Part shown: positions 1 to 12,025 of the stretch, piece after piece
Position numbering within the stretch: position 1 is the first letter of the stretch
Layout of the letters: the number at the start of each line of letters is the position of its first letter
Source of the DNA: Odontocerum albicorne
Lineage: Eukaryota > Arthropoda > Insecta > Trichoptera > Odontoceridae
Assembly (NCBI GenBank): GCA_949825065.1
Contig: OX463855.1
Span: 36,012,281 to 36,076,280 of the forward strand
Reading direction: 5' to 3'
DNA: 64,000 nucleotides
Notes under the pieces: generated by a model
Seen by the model: only the letters and a program-made list of their open reading frames with translations
Told to the model about the DNA's origin: nothing
The model's database searches: none
Program-made: the position numbers and the translations under genes

Positions 1-1239
1 ACTACTGTTGCAGATTACCACCTTAGCAGATTTTGATATTGTCCACTTTGAGTATATATATTTGAGTACCCCATTTACTTGGTTCATTCTCTATTTATAC
101 ATATAATATATACATCATGTCGCTTTTGCGGTAGGAAGAGGGGACAAATCTCCATGCTTTTCTATTCATGCATTCGGTACCTCATACACATATGACATAA
201 GTAGATTTTTTAACTTTTACTAAGTAGTTTTGACAATGCTGAAAATAATAATAAAACGGGGCAAAAAAATACTAAAAGGTTGAGATGAACTTTTTTAAAA
301 TTGTTTTTACAATTTTATGACTGGCTGCCAATATTCCGAAAAAAGCCTTTAAAACAAATATATATTTCACACTCCTAAAATATTGTACTCGCTATTGAGT
401 TATAAGATAACATTATCATTTGTGCGGTTTAATGTGTCTTGGATAATTTTATTTGCTTAAGTAGAAAAACAAATATTTACAGTACATTTAAAAAAATTAA
501 AAATAGACGAGATATGAGAAATACATATATAAACAATAACTTTTTATAGAAGCGTCATAATATGAAATAAATTAAATTCAAATAAAAAATATTCAATTTT
601 AGGAAGATTTCGATAGGAATACGACCTATTCTAGAGTTTCTCGTGTTGTAACTTCCGGAAATATTTCAATGCACTTTCTTCGATCACGTCCATGTGACTC
701 AAGATGGAATAAAAGTCTGATGACCATATTACGACTGCAGCGAGATCTTCAGTGGTATTAGCACTTTGCTCACCAAAGTTTAGGATCAACTTGAGAAGAA
801 TTATAAACAGTGTTGATAGGTTGATGAGATAACGAAGATAGAGTGTTTTGGAGAGATGAAAGAGAAAGTAAAATTATCAAAATATCATTTTGTGCAACAC
901 CATTAATTACTTCAATTACGGATTAATCAAGTGCACTATCGACAACCTCTGTGGTCAAGTTGATGACATTTTACCCAGGGGTTTTAGGTTCAAATTCAGA
1001 TGGTACTCAAAAATATTAAAAATAAAAGGGTCAAAGTATGGTGAGTTGATCTTGCATGCGCCAAGTGTTTTAGTGATACCACATGCAACGACAAGCTGCG
1101 AGTTCCGTTTCTACTCCAGTTATTCTAAATCGGAAGGTTTGATTACTGGATCTGAAGACAATGTTGTCTCTCTTTCGGTCACACTCTTCAAAATGTCTGA
1201 TTCAACAATTCGGACATGTTGAAGGGTACAATAAGAAAA

Positions 1240-1712
1240 AAATATATATTCTTGACTTCAGCATCGAAAGATTGTTTCATTAATTTTGGGGAAAATTGCA
1301 AGAGATTTGCCGGACTAAATTGATGGGCACACATAAAACATAAGTAAGGGTTATGTCGAGCCCTGCTACCCTCATGATTTAGTTTTGATGCAACTCTAGA
1401 ATGTACGTTAACTTCCCCGTCTGACAAATATTTTAAATTAGAGGGAAGGCATGAAAGGTTGCATTGCAGAAATTTAAAAAATTAAAAGCGAAGATAGTTA
1501 TTTCAAGCAGCAAATGGACCCGAAAATAATGCCAGTGAAACAACTTATAAAGTAGCTTAAATATTCGGGATAAAAGGGAAGCCATTTAGTGGTGTAGAAA
1601 TCGACAAGATTGCATTGTCGAGGTTGTAGGATGCTTTAGACCTTGACAGGGTTTCAAAGTTCAAACAACTGCTTCTTTCAAGGAGAACTATTGACATAAT
1701 GATTTAGCATTT
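1240..1712 (+). pseudogene. Decayed hAT (ZBED/GTF2IRD2-like) transposase fragment
   Basis: At 1493-1712 the broken frames read DSYFKQQ, then after a frameshift NNASETTYKVA, stop, IFGIKGKPFSG, and finally SKFKQLLLSRRTIDIM. This order (xFKxQ..., AS/ETxYKVAxxI, GKPFSxGE, SRRTIxxR) is the N-terminal half of ZBED5/GTF2IRD2/EPM2AIP1-type hAT transposases. Several stops and indels make it dead. The part before 1490 is less certain. Confidence 0.5.
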
Positions 1713-1946
1713 TTTAAGAGTTAGTATATAGTAATTAGATTTTCACAAAATAATGTACATTATAAAGTGTTTTTAATTGAAGTTTCTTGAATGTAGCTAA
1801 CTTAATGCGGTCTTCTAACATGAAAAGGTTCCCTACTCCTGGTTTAGTCTAATGCCTTGAGCATTTAGATATGGAAAAAAATACAAGAGAAGAAAATCTA
1901 TTGGATATAAATGTTTAATGATGAATAAACAAAGTGTTATACTTAC

Positions 1947-2188
1947 ATATTCGAAATCTTTGAGAGCTAATTTAAATTTCCCTAAATTCATGTGAGCTGC
2001 CGCTCTTCTGTAATAACCTTTTAGATAAGATTTATTTATTTCTATGGATTTGGAAGCATCAGACAGGGCATATCCGAAACACTCCGTTCTAAGGTAAGCG
2101 ATACTTCTATTGGCGTAATATACTGCATTACTCGGATTTTTCTCAATGCATTTTGTATATAATTCTATAGCTTCTTCGTAGTTTTGAT
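1947..2188 (-). CDS. PpD3: PP5 coding exon 2 (TPR 1-3)
   Basis: 242 bp, entered in phase 1 after a pyrimidine-rich CAG acceptor (2189-2200) and left in phase 0 at a GTAAGT donor. It carries 81 codons of TPR repeats with no stop. Confidence 0.88.
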
Positions 2189-2462
2189 CTGAAAGTGAGG
2201 TTAGGTTTGATGTGTGTCAATGATTATAAAAAAACATGATGATATTCAGGAAACTATACATTAATTACTGAGTATTATGAAAATAGTTGAATAAACATAG
2301 AGATAATTGATGATAATTACGGAAAACATGCGTTAATCACGCGATAAATTAAGTATTCATGAACTTACTTTTGAAGAGCTCATTCGCTTCTGTTTTATAT
2401 TTTTCTGCTTCGTCTATATTTTCTTGGGAAACCGCATTACTACTTTCGCTATTTGAAGACAT
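1947..2462 (-). CDS. PpD3: Serine/threonine protein phosphatase 5, N-terminal TPR exons (partial)
   Basis: Two coding exons on the minus strand, 2462-2369 and 2188-1947, encode the N-terminal tetratricopeptide (TPR) part of protein phosphatase 5, a cytosolic and nuclear Ser/Thr phosphatase whose TPR domain binds HSP90. The ATG at 2460-2462 opens an acidic leader, followed by EAEKYKTEANELFK. A GTAAGT donor (2368-2363) joins across a CAG acceptor in phase 1 to NQNYEEAIELYTKCIEKNPS, then YYANRSIAYLRTECFGYALS and KSYLKGYYRRAAAHMNLGKF, the classic PP5 TPR signature. The second donor (1946-1941) is in phase 0 after residue 112. The phosphatase domain is not visible; I found no further exon down to base 1, so the gene continues beyond the left edge. 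The reading is seen directly; the family assignment rests on recognised TPR motifs, especially YLRTECFGYAL. Confidence 0.9.
2369..2462 (-). CDS. PpD3: PP5 coding exon 1
   Basis: Start codon plus 31 codons and one extra base (phase 1). The leader is Ser/Asn/Glu-rich (MSSNSESSNAVSQENIDEAE), then the first TPR helix begins at KTEANELFK. The donor reads AAAA|GTAAGT on the minus strand. Confidence 0.88.
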
Positions 2463-2639
2463 TTTAATACGAAATAATGTTTTCTTATAAAAACATTCAT
2501 ACAAATTGTACAACCTCCGCGAAACCAATATCTTTTTTTTATTCAACGTCCAATGGTACCAATCACAGAACAGGATATCGCATGCATCGGTAATACCAGT
2601 GTAAAAAATGGACAATTCTGCCAATTGTTAATTTAAAAA

Positions 2640-3160
2640 TATTTTACTACAAATGCCAAAATGCGGTCTATTTTTATTGGTTTTATATCTATTTCGATTT
2701 AAAAACATGGTTCAAGTTGATGTTCGAGTTCAATCTCAGGGTTTTATATTACTTCAGTTCAAATTTGTGGTAAATGGAAGTATGTATTAAGATTTATTGG
2801 GGGTTTTCTGTAAATTGATCAAGTATTAATGTAAATAACAAAAGAAAATGGTTACTAACTACGATATTTATCGATTAAACATAATGAAACAGATAAGTTT
2901 AAATGAAAAGTTTAGTTAGCCAATTCAAAGTGGTTTAACATGAGAATATTCCCATTAAAATAGCTACTAGAGAAGATTAGAGATCAGTGTCATCTAAAGC
3001 TTTGATTTTTAATAGAAGGTTAAACATTCTGTTGAGTCAACTCCATTCTTTGGAGTAGGCTCCTGTCTTTCTTGACATTAGTACGGTGTAGCTCTAAGTC
3101 ATAACCTTAACTATCCAGCAAGTCAGTATGATCAAACGCGCTCTACTATAAGTTGTAATC
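2640..3160. other. AT-rich intergenic stretch
   Basis: Follows the PP5 start. No coding exon, repeat or RNA gene is recognisable here. The PP5 promoter should lie near 2470-2650, but no TATA box is convincing. Confidence 0.4.
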
Positions 3161-4089
3161 TACGAGGCGTATCCAGAAAGTAAGTGTACTGAGGCTCTCA
3201 CGACCGGATGGATTTTATTTTCGACATGTTGGCTACACTTCCGTGTAGCCTGACCCTTCCCCTCCGCAACGAGACCGGTTCGAGGTCAGTACGTTGAGAA
3301 GTGTCGACGCGACAACACGTTTCGTGAAAAATGTCAACCCAATGGCAAGAGTTTTTGAGGCGCTGCAAACTCCATGCAGATGAATTTTCCGCTCCATCGT
3401 TACTGGAGATGAAACTTGGGTTGCACACTACACGCCTGAAACCAAAAGGCAGTCTCAACAGTGACGTCACCACACCTCTTCACCCTCCGCCAAAAAGTTC
3501 AAAACCACAATTTCAGCCAAGAAAATCATGCCATCCGTGTTTTGGGACTGTCGAGGCATAATTTTAATTGAATATATGCCTCAAAAGAAGACCATCAACT
3601 CTGCAAGATACTGTGAGACTCTAAAAAAATTGCAGAGGGCGATTCAGAACAAGAGAAGAGGCATGCTGACAAAGCGAGTCTGCCTGCTGCACGACAATGC
3701 CAGACCACACACGGCCAAGGCCACGAAGGAACTGCTCGCCTCGTTTAAATGGGATGTCCTGAACCATCCCGCGCATTCCCCTGACCTAGCACCTTCAGAT
3801 TACTATCTCTTTACCTCCCTGAGCTGCACATGGGTGGAAAAAGGTTTTAAACCGACGAGGAGCTAAAGGAGAAGGTGGAGAAGTGGACGGAGGGGTTGGC
3901 GGGAAACTACTTCGAGGAAGGCATCAAAAAGTTGATACCCCGCTTCACCACCTGCATTGAGAGGAATGGCGACTATGTTGAAAAATAGCTTATATATGTA
4001 CTACGGTAACCACGTAATTTTTTTGTTTAAATAAAAAAAATTGTAACCCACAAAAATTCAGTACACTTAGATTCTGGATATGCCTTGTA
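3161..4089 (+). mobile_element. Internally deleted mariner element
   Basis: Both ends carry matching terminal inverted repeats of about 30 bp: the left begins TACGAGGCGTATCCAGAAAG and the right end, read in reverse, begins TACAAGGCATATCCAGAATC, each including the TA target. At 929 bp it is shorter than the usual 1.3 kb. The surviving transposase starts after the DNA-binding domain. Pieces at 3331-3561 and 3528-3866 overlap in different frames (frameshift) and keep FWDCRGIILIEYMP, HDNARPHTAK (second catalytic Asp) and HSPDLAPSDYYLF (third catalytic Asp, D34D spacing). The first catalytic Asp region is damaged and a stop follows 3866, so it is non-autonomous. Confidence 0.9.
3528..3866 (+). pseudogene. 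Mariner transposase C-terminal half (broken)
   Basis: 112 codons with VFWDCRGIILIEY, LLHDNARPHTAKATKELL and HSPDLAPSDYYLF, typical of mariner DD34D transposases. The downstream frame (KEKVEKWTEGLAGNYFEEGI, then ERNGDYVEK up to about 3988) continues in another register, showing a frameshift near 3840. Confidence 0.85.
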
Positions 4090-6523
4090 TATTTAGATAA
4101 TTGTTGGTTGCTGGTGCAGAGAGCACACGCTCTCAGAGAAATCTAAGTAGCAAATGCCGTCTGTTCATGGAGAAGTCCATGTGATAATATAATGTTTCCT
4201 TTCCACCTTGATTGTTTTCATAACCCTTTTCTATAATATAATGAAAGTCCGAGTTTTCTCTTTATGATAATATAAACTTTTATTGTAAAACATTTAACTT
4301 ATTGGTGGGATTGATATCAAAGCTGGATTTTTTTGAAGTCCTGCTTATGGAAATTCCCTAACTCTGCCACAGGAGTTCATCAATTTGGTAAATCATTGGA
4401 TGAAGAATATTATATTTCATAATATAAGTTGATCATTAATTAGTGAATGGAGCCTTTCAGTTAAATACGAGTACATACGTTGAAAGTTTGTAATTTTTTC
4501 AAAGAATAATTTTTTGTGCATCTCACATCTACACATTTTCTTTTCTACCAACCTCTACAGATAAGTAAACTATAAAGGGAGTGGCTTATGCATATATATA
4601 TAAAAGGCTTAAATATTGAAATAAAAACCGCTTAAGGAAATGTTATTTTCATCAGAAATGAAATGTTATTTTCATCATTATTTCATAATAAAAATAGTTT
4701 GATATGCATTAGTTTATTTACAATAAAAAATTTAAGTCAAGGTTATCTTTACTATGTGAATTTGTTTTATATGGAAATATGAACAGTTCATCTATTCATT
4801 TTAATTAAATATGTTTATTATTTTTTATATTTTTAAGTAATAAGCATACATCTCACAAAGGGATGTGTCCAAAGAAGTAGTAATAATTGCAAGATAACGG
4901 TTACGTGCCCTGCGTCAAAAGGAGATGCGACTCGGAGCCAAATAAAATGTAATAAAAAACCGTGTTCAGGTTCATTACCGGTTCCCTTGCTTTGTTGAAA
5001 CAGGGGAAAAATACCTGCTATCAGGGGTTAATTACCTAAACCACTACAGCATTGTAACCCTTGTTTAGCACTTTGTTCAGTGTGGATCAGAGAAGTTCAT
5101 CTAACGACTGGTTATAATCTCCAAACACCTTTCCAATTTGAACCTTTACTTCAGCCACTTCACTTTTCCATGGCATCACATGTATTAAAATAATTCAAGT
5201 TAATGCCATGTGTTCATTAAGACATCAAGTGTTCATTCCATCTTCCCTTAGTTTATCATTCTTCTCCGATCTAAGCATCAAGCTGCAATTTTCAAATCAG
5301 AAGTCAAGATTCCCAGGAAAAATTCTAATAATTCTAAATAAAGAAGTAAGGTAACTTAAGATACATTACTCTAATAAACTCAGTATGGCCAATGTCCAAT
5401 GACCAATGCTAAATATTTCGCAATTCAACTTGACTTATCTAAATATTTTGAGCCTCTCATAATTTAAAATGTCACTGCACCCAATTTCAAAGGATGTGTC
5501 CGTAAAAGGGCTTTAGTTTTTTGGTATCTGGGTTTCTTTAAACTTTATATTTTATTATGGGTTCAATAAAATTTTTAAGTATTGCTTTCAATATTTATGT
5601 TTGTTTCCAAACAATATTTTTCGAGCAGCTCGATGCGACAAAAATAATTTCCTCTCTGAGATATTTAAATTATCTTATATGATTGAGTTATATTGTAAAT
5701 TGCTAATTTACATCTTATTAACTGTCTACATTGATTTAAGATTTAGTTTTTACTATTGAAACTTTTATATTGTATTTTTGAGATGAGGAATTTGTAATGC
5801 AACTTTCAATAATTGTCTAAAAATTCTACAATAGTTATATTATCAGCGTAGTAAAATATGTTGATTTTATGTTTTGAAGTAATTCAAGGTATCGTTCTGA
5901 GTACCAATTAATTATCTTAGAAAATTTGATAACAATTGACTAAGACCATCACTCTGATGTACGTTGTTGGAGAGTAGATAGACAGTTTTTTATCTACTCT
6001 TATTTTTGTAGAGGTTCTGGTATTTATGACTTGAATTAATCTGATAATTGAGATAGAATTTTTCTTTTCCATTAGAAGTTTAACAACTCATTGAAGTTTC
6101 GTTCTATCACATGTTTTGATTATATCAATATGTCAAAGATAAGCAGCCTTGTTAAGTTTTTCTTACATTTGTTTAAGTGTTAGTGTTGTACGAGTATAAG
6201 CTATTTTGAAAAAATGTAGATAGTTTTCAATCTAAAGTAGAATGCTACTAAAAAAATTGAAATTGCAAATTTTACAGCTACTCTTAGCAGAAAGTAAAAT
6301 AATAATTTGATAACTTATCAAGTTGGTGAGAGTTTATGACAGAGATATTAAATAATTAATGAACAATCAAGCATCAACTTATTTTTTCATGTTTATATGT
6401 GCTCAGTACAGACAAAAGTCTAATTTACTGGATACATGACAAATGAAAGGCAAAAAAATTCAGATGCATATAAATTGGGTGTTCACTTTAAAAGACCTAT
6501 TTTTTGTTTTGTTTTTCATAAAC
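4090..6523. other. AT-rich DNA between two mariners, no gene seen
   Basis: About 2.4 kb with dense stops in all frames. I see no coding exon, tandem array or terminal repeat pair here. Confidence 0.4.
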
Positions 6524-7918
6524 TACGAGGGTAGTCCCAAAAGTACCCGACCTAACAAAGAAAACTCAAAAAATTTGGGAAAAAATATTTTTATTTCTCA
6601 ACATAGTCTCCTTTCAGCTCGACACACTTTTCCCAGTGATGTTCAATAGCTTCGATACCCTGTTTATAGTGAGAACCGTCGAGCGCCTCAAAATACCCAT
6701 CAACCGCAGATTCCACCTCTTCATTGTTGGCAAATCTTTTATCACCGAGCCATTTTTTCAAGTTTGGATAAAGAAAGTAATCCGAGGGGGCTAAATCTGG
6801 CAAATAGGGTGCGTGAGGAAGCAATTCGATCTTTAATTAATTGATTTTGGCAACCGCGATAACGGATGTGTGAACTGGTGCATTGTCCTGATGAAACAAC
6901 ACTTTCTTTTTCGCCAAATGCGGCCGTTTTTCTTGATTTCATCACTCAAACGCTGCAATAAGTTCGCATAATACTCGCCGTTGATTGTTTTTCCTTTTTG
7001 AAGATAATCAATGAAAATTATCCCACGCGCATCCCAAAAAACTGACGCCATGATGGCCTTGCCTGCAGATGGCAACTGTCTTTGCCTTTTTTGGAGCCGA
7101 TTCTCCCGTTTCAGTCCATTGTTTAGACTATTCCTTCGTCTCAGGTGTGAAGTGATGGACCCATGGTTATGAATCGACGCAAAAACGGACAGTTAAGGAT
7201 GTTATACAATAGAAATATGTTTGTGAATTTGGCGTCTATTTCTAACATTCAACCAGTTCAATGCCTTCTGGTATGAAGTTATATGGTCGTACTTGGCTTT
7301 ATTGCTGTGAAACATCGCCAAACACTCGATTGAAACATCCTCACGACGCTGTTTTTGTTCCATTGTGAGCAAACGCGGCACCCATCTTGCGCACAGCTTT
7401 CTCATGTCCAAATTTTCAGTCAATATGCGATGTACACCACTTTTTGAAATGCCTACCATGTCTGCTAGCTCGCGCACTTCCAATCGACGGTCATACAATA
7501 TCATTTTGTGGATTTTCTTTACTATTTCTGGCGTGGTCACCTCATTTGGTCGACCACTGCGATGTTCGTCTTGGCAGCTCGTACGGCCTCGTTTAAACTC
7601 TGCCACCCAATATTTTACTGTTGTAAACGAAGGAGCAGACTCCCCCAGAGTATAATCTAGCTCAGTTTTGATATTGGTTGGACTTAGACCTTTCAAATGA
7701 AAGTATTGTATCACATAACGATGACCAATTTTTTCCATGTTTACAAATTCACTGAGAGCGTTCACTATTGATGGCTGCCAAACAAATACTAAACAACGTA
7801 GCGCCTTAAAACTTGAAACTTAAACTTTATAAGTTTAATACTTTCTACCATAGTAATTTTTTAAAGCAACAACCGCCATCTATTCGTCAGGTCGGGTACT
7901 TCTGGGACCACCCTCGTA
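6524..7918 (-). mobile_element. Full-length but dead mariner element
   Basis: Terminal inverted repeats TACGAGGGTAGTCCCAAAAG (left) and, in reverse, TACGAGGGTGGTCCCAGAAG (right) bound a 1395-bp element. The transposase reads right to left: helix-turn-helix part from about 7765 (IKTELDYTLGESAPS, GRTSCQDEHRSGRP, VGISKSGVHRIL), then the catalytic part (SVFWDARGIIFIDYLQKGKT at 7050-6990, and PYLPDLAPSDYFLYPNLKKW near 6770). It is broken by frameshifts and by a roughly 113-bp foreign insert at 7187-7299 that replaces the region of the first catalytic Asp. The end VEK plus stop near 6591 matches the family C-terminus. Confidence 0.92.
7187..7299 (-). repeat. LINE reverse-transcriptase fragment lodged inside the mariner
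   Basis: Read on the minus strand, the segment gives KYDHITSYQKALNWLNVRNR, the conserved C-terminal motif of Jockey/CR1-like LINE reverse transcriptases. It is about 85-90% identical by eye to 24180-24288, part of the large LINE in this window. It interrupts the mariner frame between SLAMFHSNKA and HHFTPETKE. Confidence 0.8.
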
Positions 7919-7930
7919 TGTATACGTACA

Positions 7931-8138
7931 ACACCCGGCGGTAAGTAATACACATCGGACTTAAGAATGAAACTGTCGGCCATAATCGGCTAACTTCGGC
8001 TTTGTAGAACGCTTGACAAATCGCGACGGAACACGTTTATGAATGACAGAGACGACGCTCTACAAAGCCGAAGTAAGCCGATAATGGCCGACAGTCTCTT
8101 TCTTAAGCCCGATGTGTATTACTTTACCGCTGGATACT
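7931..8138. mobile_element. Palindromic MITE, family A copy 1
   Basis: The whole 208 bp folds on itself: ACCCGGCGGTAAGTAATACA at the left pairs with TGTATTACTTTACCGCTGG at the right, and the inner arms also pair (GGCTTTGTAGAACG against CGCTCTACAAAGCC). It is flanked by GTACA on both sides (7926-7930, 8139-8143), a likely target duplication. Related copies lie at 21283-21436 and 40072-40301. There is no coding capacity. Confidence 0.85.
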
Positions 8139-8459
8139 GTACAATTACTTGTCATCTAAATGAATGTTGCCAAGGGTAAATACAAATCAGTTCATGATAT
8201 GTTTGGTCGGAAACTTGGCTGTTCCTCTTATTAATTTACTTTCAATTCTACTTTCTTTCTTAGAAGTTCTGTACCATTGTTAAAGTACTGAGCAAAGTAG
8301 ATATTCCCCTGTAGATCCTTAGTTCAAAAGTTTTGATTTTTTTTTAAATATTAGATTGTCAAATGCAAAATATTTATATGTAACTTGATTCTGCAATGTA
8401 TAATATATACTACGTTGTTCCACTACCATACGTCATATTTTGGGCCACTTTACAACTTC

Positions 8460-8770
8460 ATCCTCCATCTTTCTGGAAAAACTACTCCAAATGATTTTTA
8501 CAAACCTCCAGGGAAGTAAAGTTTTTCTCCTTAAAGTAATTCTAAGACTAGAATAGGTGATAACTGAATGGTGGTAGGTATGGTGAATACAGCGGGTGGG
8601 GTAAGACATCCATGGTTTACAAAGTTTTTGCCGGATCTGTAAAGAGACATGGGATCTGCCATTGTCCTGGTGAAAGATGACACCATTCCTATTGACTTAT
8701 TCTGGTCAATTGCTACTTTAAATTGGTTCAATAACGAGCAGTATTTCTTAGAATTCATCCTCTATAGTAG
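8460..8770 (-). pseudogene. Decayed mariner transposase C-terminus
   Basis: On the minus strand the frame reads NGVIFHQDNGRSHVSLQIRQ, matching the second catalytic Asp block (xFHxDNARPHxS) of mariner transposases. A worn equivalent of the HPPYSPDLAPSDYHLF block and a worn C-terminus follow. No terminal repeats are recognisable. Confidence 0.6.
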
Positions 8771-8995
8771 TTGTGTGGGAGCAGCTTTTAGAAAATGATT
8801 CCCTTTTAAGTTCACCAAATATTACACATCACGATCTTTTTAAGTTAAGTCAGCCTTCGGGAGGGTTGAGGGTGGTTTATCTTGTTAGTTTTACACCCTC
8901 TTTCGTTCAACATTGTCGTAAACTATATATTTTTCGTTACTATTTGTTTAAAAAATGGTTCATTTTCGACATATTTTTGCGGTGAATCATTTAGG

Positions 8996-9523
8996 CTAAG
9001 GTCACACCAAAGTGCTTCGCTTCGTGCTAAGCTAGGTGCTACGTGACTAATAGACTAGGTGACTTCAGGCTTGGCCACACCAAAGTGTTTCGCACAAATT
9101 CATTTGACATTTGGGAGTGGTTGAGTCAACAAACGATGCCACTCTCAAAACTAACCAGAAAGCTACTTCTCTCAGGGAATTTAAGTTTAATATTTCGAAC
9201 ATCTCAAATTGGAACTTGTTGGGTGCATAATGTTAATGTTATCTAGAAGTATGGAGTGGAGAGTTTCAACTTCTCTACAAAGAATTGCGGAATAAAACTT
9301 CCTCCATCTTGTAAAATCATTTGGTGACACAATAAAATTAACCAACACATCTGTTCGCTAGAAGACTCACTAGGTGACTAATAGTCACGTAGTGTGGCGC
9401 GAACTGTGCAGTGTGGCCATTGCGATAGTATACGGTGCGTTGGTTTGCTAGGATATGTCACCTAGCTCGCAGCGTAGCTCTAAGCACCAAGCGAGGCTCC
9501 TACCTGTGTGGCCGAGGCCTTAG
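8996..9523. mobile_element. MITE-like element with imperfect inverted ends
   Basis: The left end (TAAGGTCACACCAAAGTG, with an inner GCTTGGCCACACCAAAGTG) and the right end (in reverse TAAGGCCTCGGCCACACAGG) are imperfect inverted repeats. Both arms also contain AGCTAGGTGCTACGTGACTA or similar. The interior has no long frame. Superfamily unknown. Confidence 0.6.
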
Positions 9524-9681
9524 TTTTTTTAACTCAAACTGTTTGTTACCCAAACATCATAACGATTTATCTGACTAAGTTTTATCAAACGCTTGTGGAC
9601 AGTGTTTTGCGATATTTTCAATATCTTAACAATCTCTCGTGTTGTAGAGCGCTGGTTATTCCCGATCAAAACCTTGATTTA

Positions 9682-10259
9682 GTATACTTGAGAAATTGTA
9701 GCATGGTCCCTGTGACAGTTCACAAATTTGCCCCAATACAACCTTGTAACGACGTTCAGTAATTATAATTATTTTATCAACTTTAACATAAACCTCGATT
9801 CTAATAAATAGCAAGTTATTTAGGTAAATACATTACATAAAACTAACAATAATGACAAATTAATACAGCTTGTTACTTATTAGCAAAAATGTGGCAGTTT
9901 GTTAAAATCAAATGATATTTGGCGATGTTCGTCGAAAGTCACTACGTTAGTCTGCATTGGCTAGGGATGGGGTAAACGATAATTGGATTTTCGATTTTTT
10001 TATACATAAAATTAAATGTTTATCATTAGTATTAATTCATAGCGGATCTTGGCCTATTTAAAGATAGATACAAATCATACAATACATTAGAAAGTCAGTA
10101 TAATGAAAATTACGAATTAAAACGTCAGTTTAGAGAAAAACAATTTTTCTATTTATAAAAAAACTATTCGATTTGTAAAAAAAAAACTATTTTACCCCAT
10201 TCATTTGAGACATGACATTTCAAATGTCACTGGAACCATCCTACATTTTCTCAAGTATA
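9682..10259. mobile_element. MITE family C, copy 1
   Basis: Inverted ends of about 35 bp: TATACTTGAGAAATTGTAGC at the left and, in reverse, TATACTTGAGAAAATGTAGG at the right, each followed by ATGGTCCCTGTGAC or a close variant. The TA target fits a Tc1/mariner-mobilised MITE. The interior is AT-rich. Copy 2 is at 44918-46429 (split by a hAT), and a deleted copy is at 38744-38962. Confidence 0.82.
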
Positions 10260-10439
10260 GTTCTTAGTGGTAATAGACCTACGAAACTGATTTCAGAGCT
10301 ATATTTTAGTTTGCCACTGACTGTGAATCGTAGTTGCATCAAATATATATTAACAAAAAGTATATATAGTATAGTTTCTGAGAACAATGTATCTTCAACT
10401 TATCTAAAAAGTTCATTTGTGATGTTGTATATACCAAAC

Positions 10440-10625
10440 ATGAGTTATTTATCATGTTGTATAGTATATACATGAAATATTTGTCATGTTGTATATACAT
10501 GAGTTATTTGTCATATTGTACATACATGAGTTATTTGTCATGTTGTATATACATGAGTTATTTGTCATATTGTACATACATGAGTTATTTGTCATGTTGT
10601 ATATACTATACATGAGTTATTTGAA
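10440..10625. repeat. 27-bp minisatellite
   Basis: Six to seven copies of a 27-bp unit built on CATGAGTTATTTGTCAT plus TTGTATATA. Two versions alternate (TTGTATATA and TTGTACATA). It happens to stay open as a repeating peptide, but nothing else suggests coding. Confidence 0.85.
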
Positions 10626-10689
10626 TTTTACTTTTGCCATAAACCTATTATTTCAATATCTGATTTCTCTATTATTACTGCTGTTGTTG

Positions 10690-11205
10690 TGCAGTTTAGC
10701 TTTCCATACTATAGACGTGCATGGTTACGCGCAGTGCTTTTTTTTTGCGGTGGAGCGCAGTGGAGCGCCGTTCCACCACCTTTTTAACGGTATTTTAATG
10801 TTTCAAAAACAATTAGACTGTATGCTTTCTTTTAATTGTTATTTCTAACTACTCGTAGTTAAAGTTTGTCTTGCGTGTGAAGCTGATAGGAGGGCCGTCG
10901 GTCCTAAGAGCGGCTTCAGGAATGTGGTGGGGGCCTCCCCCTCTCTCCCTCCTCACCACGTTCGATGAAAATATTCAATTATATGATGTTTTTACAATTT
11001 GATTTTATATTTATTCTTCAGTTGTAGATTTTTATTTATCTGTTTAGCTTTAGATTTGACATGTCTAAAATAATTAAAAAAAAAAAATTGTTAAATTCTT
11101 TGTGGCATAGGAAAAACTACTTTAATTTTCATTTAAATTGTATTTGAATACGATTTTTTTAGTAAAAAGCCTGACAAAAAGTGAGCTCCGGCACCTTTTT
11201 TTTTT
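10690..11205. other. Non-coding stretch with a GC-rich patch
   Basis: A short patch with GGTGGAGCGCAGTGGAGCGC (about 10749) and a GC-rich segment at 10885-10965 stand out from AT-rich surroundings. They may be ends of worn transposons; no pair of termini could be matched. Confidence 0.3.
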
Positions 11206-11211
11206 TAAAAA

Positions 11212-11560
11212 AAGCACTGGTTACGCGGTAATGCACTGGACTTCCGTACAGAAGATCGTTAGTCCAAACTCCGTGTTGTTCTACTCCCCTAGAATGGCAC
11301 AGGATTTTTTCAGACTAGTATTCGAGGGTATAAGGATACCTATGCCTTCCGTCATATCTATTCTTTCAAAAAAGACAAAAATAAAACATGCCGGTGTGCT
11401 CCTATCGTCTCACTTCGGTGTGCCATCGAATCCAATACACCGGTGTTGCAGGTGAGTTTGCTGGTTTACAACGGCTCACTAAAATTCACAGCACAGAATT
11501 GACATCAAAATGACGAAAGGATACCCGACTATGAGGCCCAACAATGACAATGATTCTGTT
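11212..11560 (+). mobile_element. tRNA-derived SINE, family 2
   Basis: The tRNA-like head carries GGTAATGCACTGGACTT (A-box region), then a worn B-box region (GTTAGTCCAAACTCC). The body has CTACTCCCCTAGAATG and AGGGTATAAGGATACC, and the tail begins ATGCCGGTGTGCTCC. Other copies lie at 34192, 40795-43960 (minus), 54748 and 59372-60055 (minus). Confidence 0.7.
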
Positions 11561-11649
11561 TCTTCTGTTACGAGAAATACTCGTATCTTCCATGTGTTGA
11601 AAGAAATTGAACGAAAAAAATATTTAAATTTTGCTAATTTCATACATGT

Positions 11650-12025
11650 ATATATGATATACTGTCACGCCATTTTCCTGGAAGGGTAGACAGGCACGAC
11701 AGTGCTGAACTTTCATATTGCGACACACGTCTTCACCAGATCTATAATACATTCATACACCTTCTAATGATTTTTTTTGCATACGTACATACCATCAAGC
11801 CATATCCCTGCCAGGGTAGGCAGAAAGGACAGAGAACCAGACTTTCCTATCTTGACACACATCCTTAGCATTTTCTACATCCATACACCTTTTCGTACAA
11901 CTTCTACGATTTCTTTGACTTTCTACATTTCCATCTTTCAGAATATCATTAATTTGATCCAACAATACTTTCCTTGGTCTTCCTCTCACACGCCCTCCAC
12001 TTCCATTTGCACTGTATATCTAAAC
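11650..12025 (-). mobile_element. Two LINE 3'-end fragments (endonuclease-RT C-terminus)
   Basis: On the minus strand 12025-11790 reads RGRPRKVLLDQINDILKDGN, then RNRRSCTKRCMDVENAKDVC and WFSVLSAYPGRDMA, the C-terminus of a common moth/butterfly LINE. The stretch at 11650-11775 is a second, more worn copy of the same end. Further copies: 26937-27190, 46475-46700, 57530-57880 (minus) and short plus-strand pieces. Confidence 0.7.

Noticed and set aside
890..1222. 110-codon plus-strand frame
   Set aside because: No recognised motif, no promoter or splice signal, and it lies next to worn hAT sequence; not convincing as a gene.
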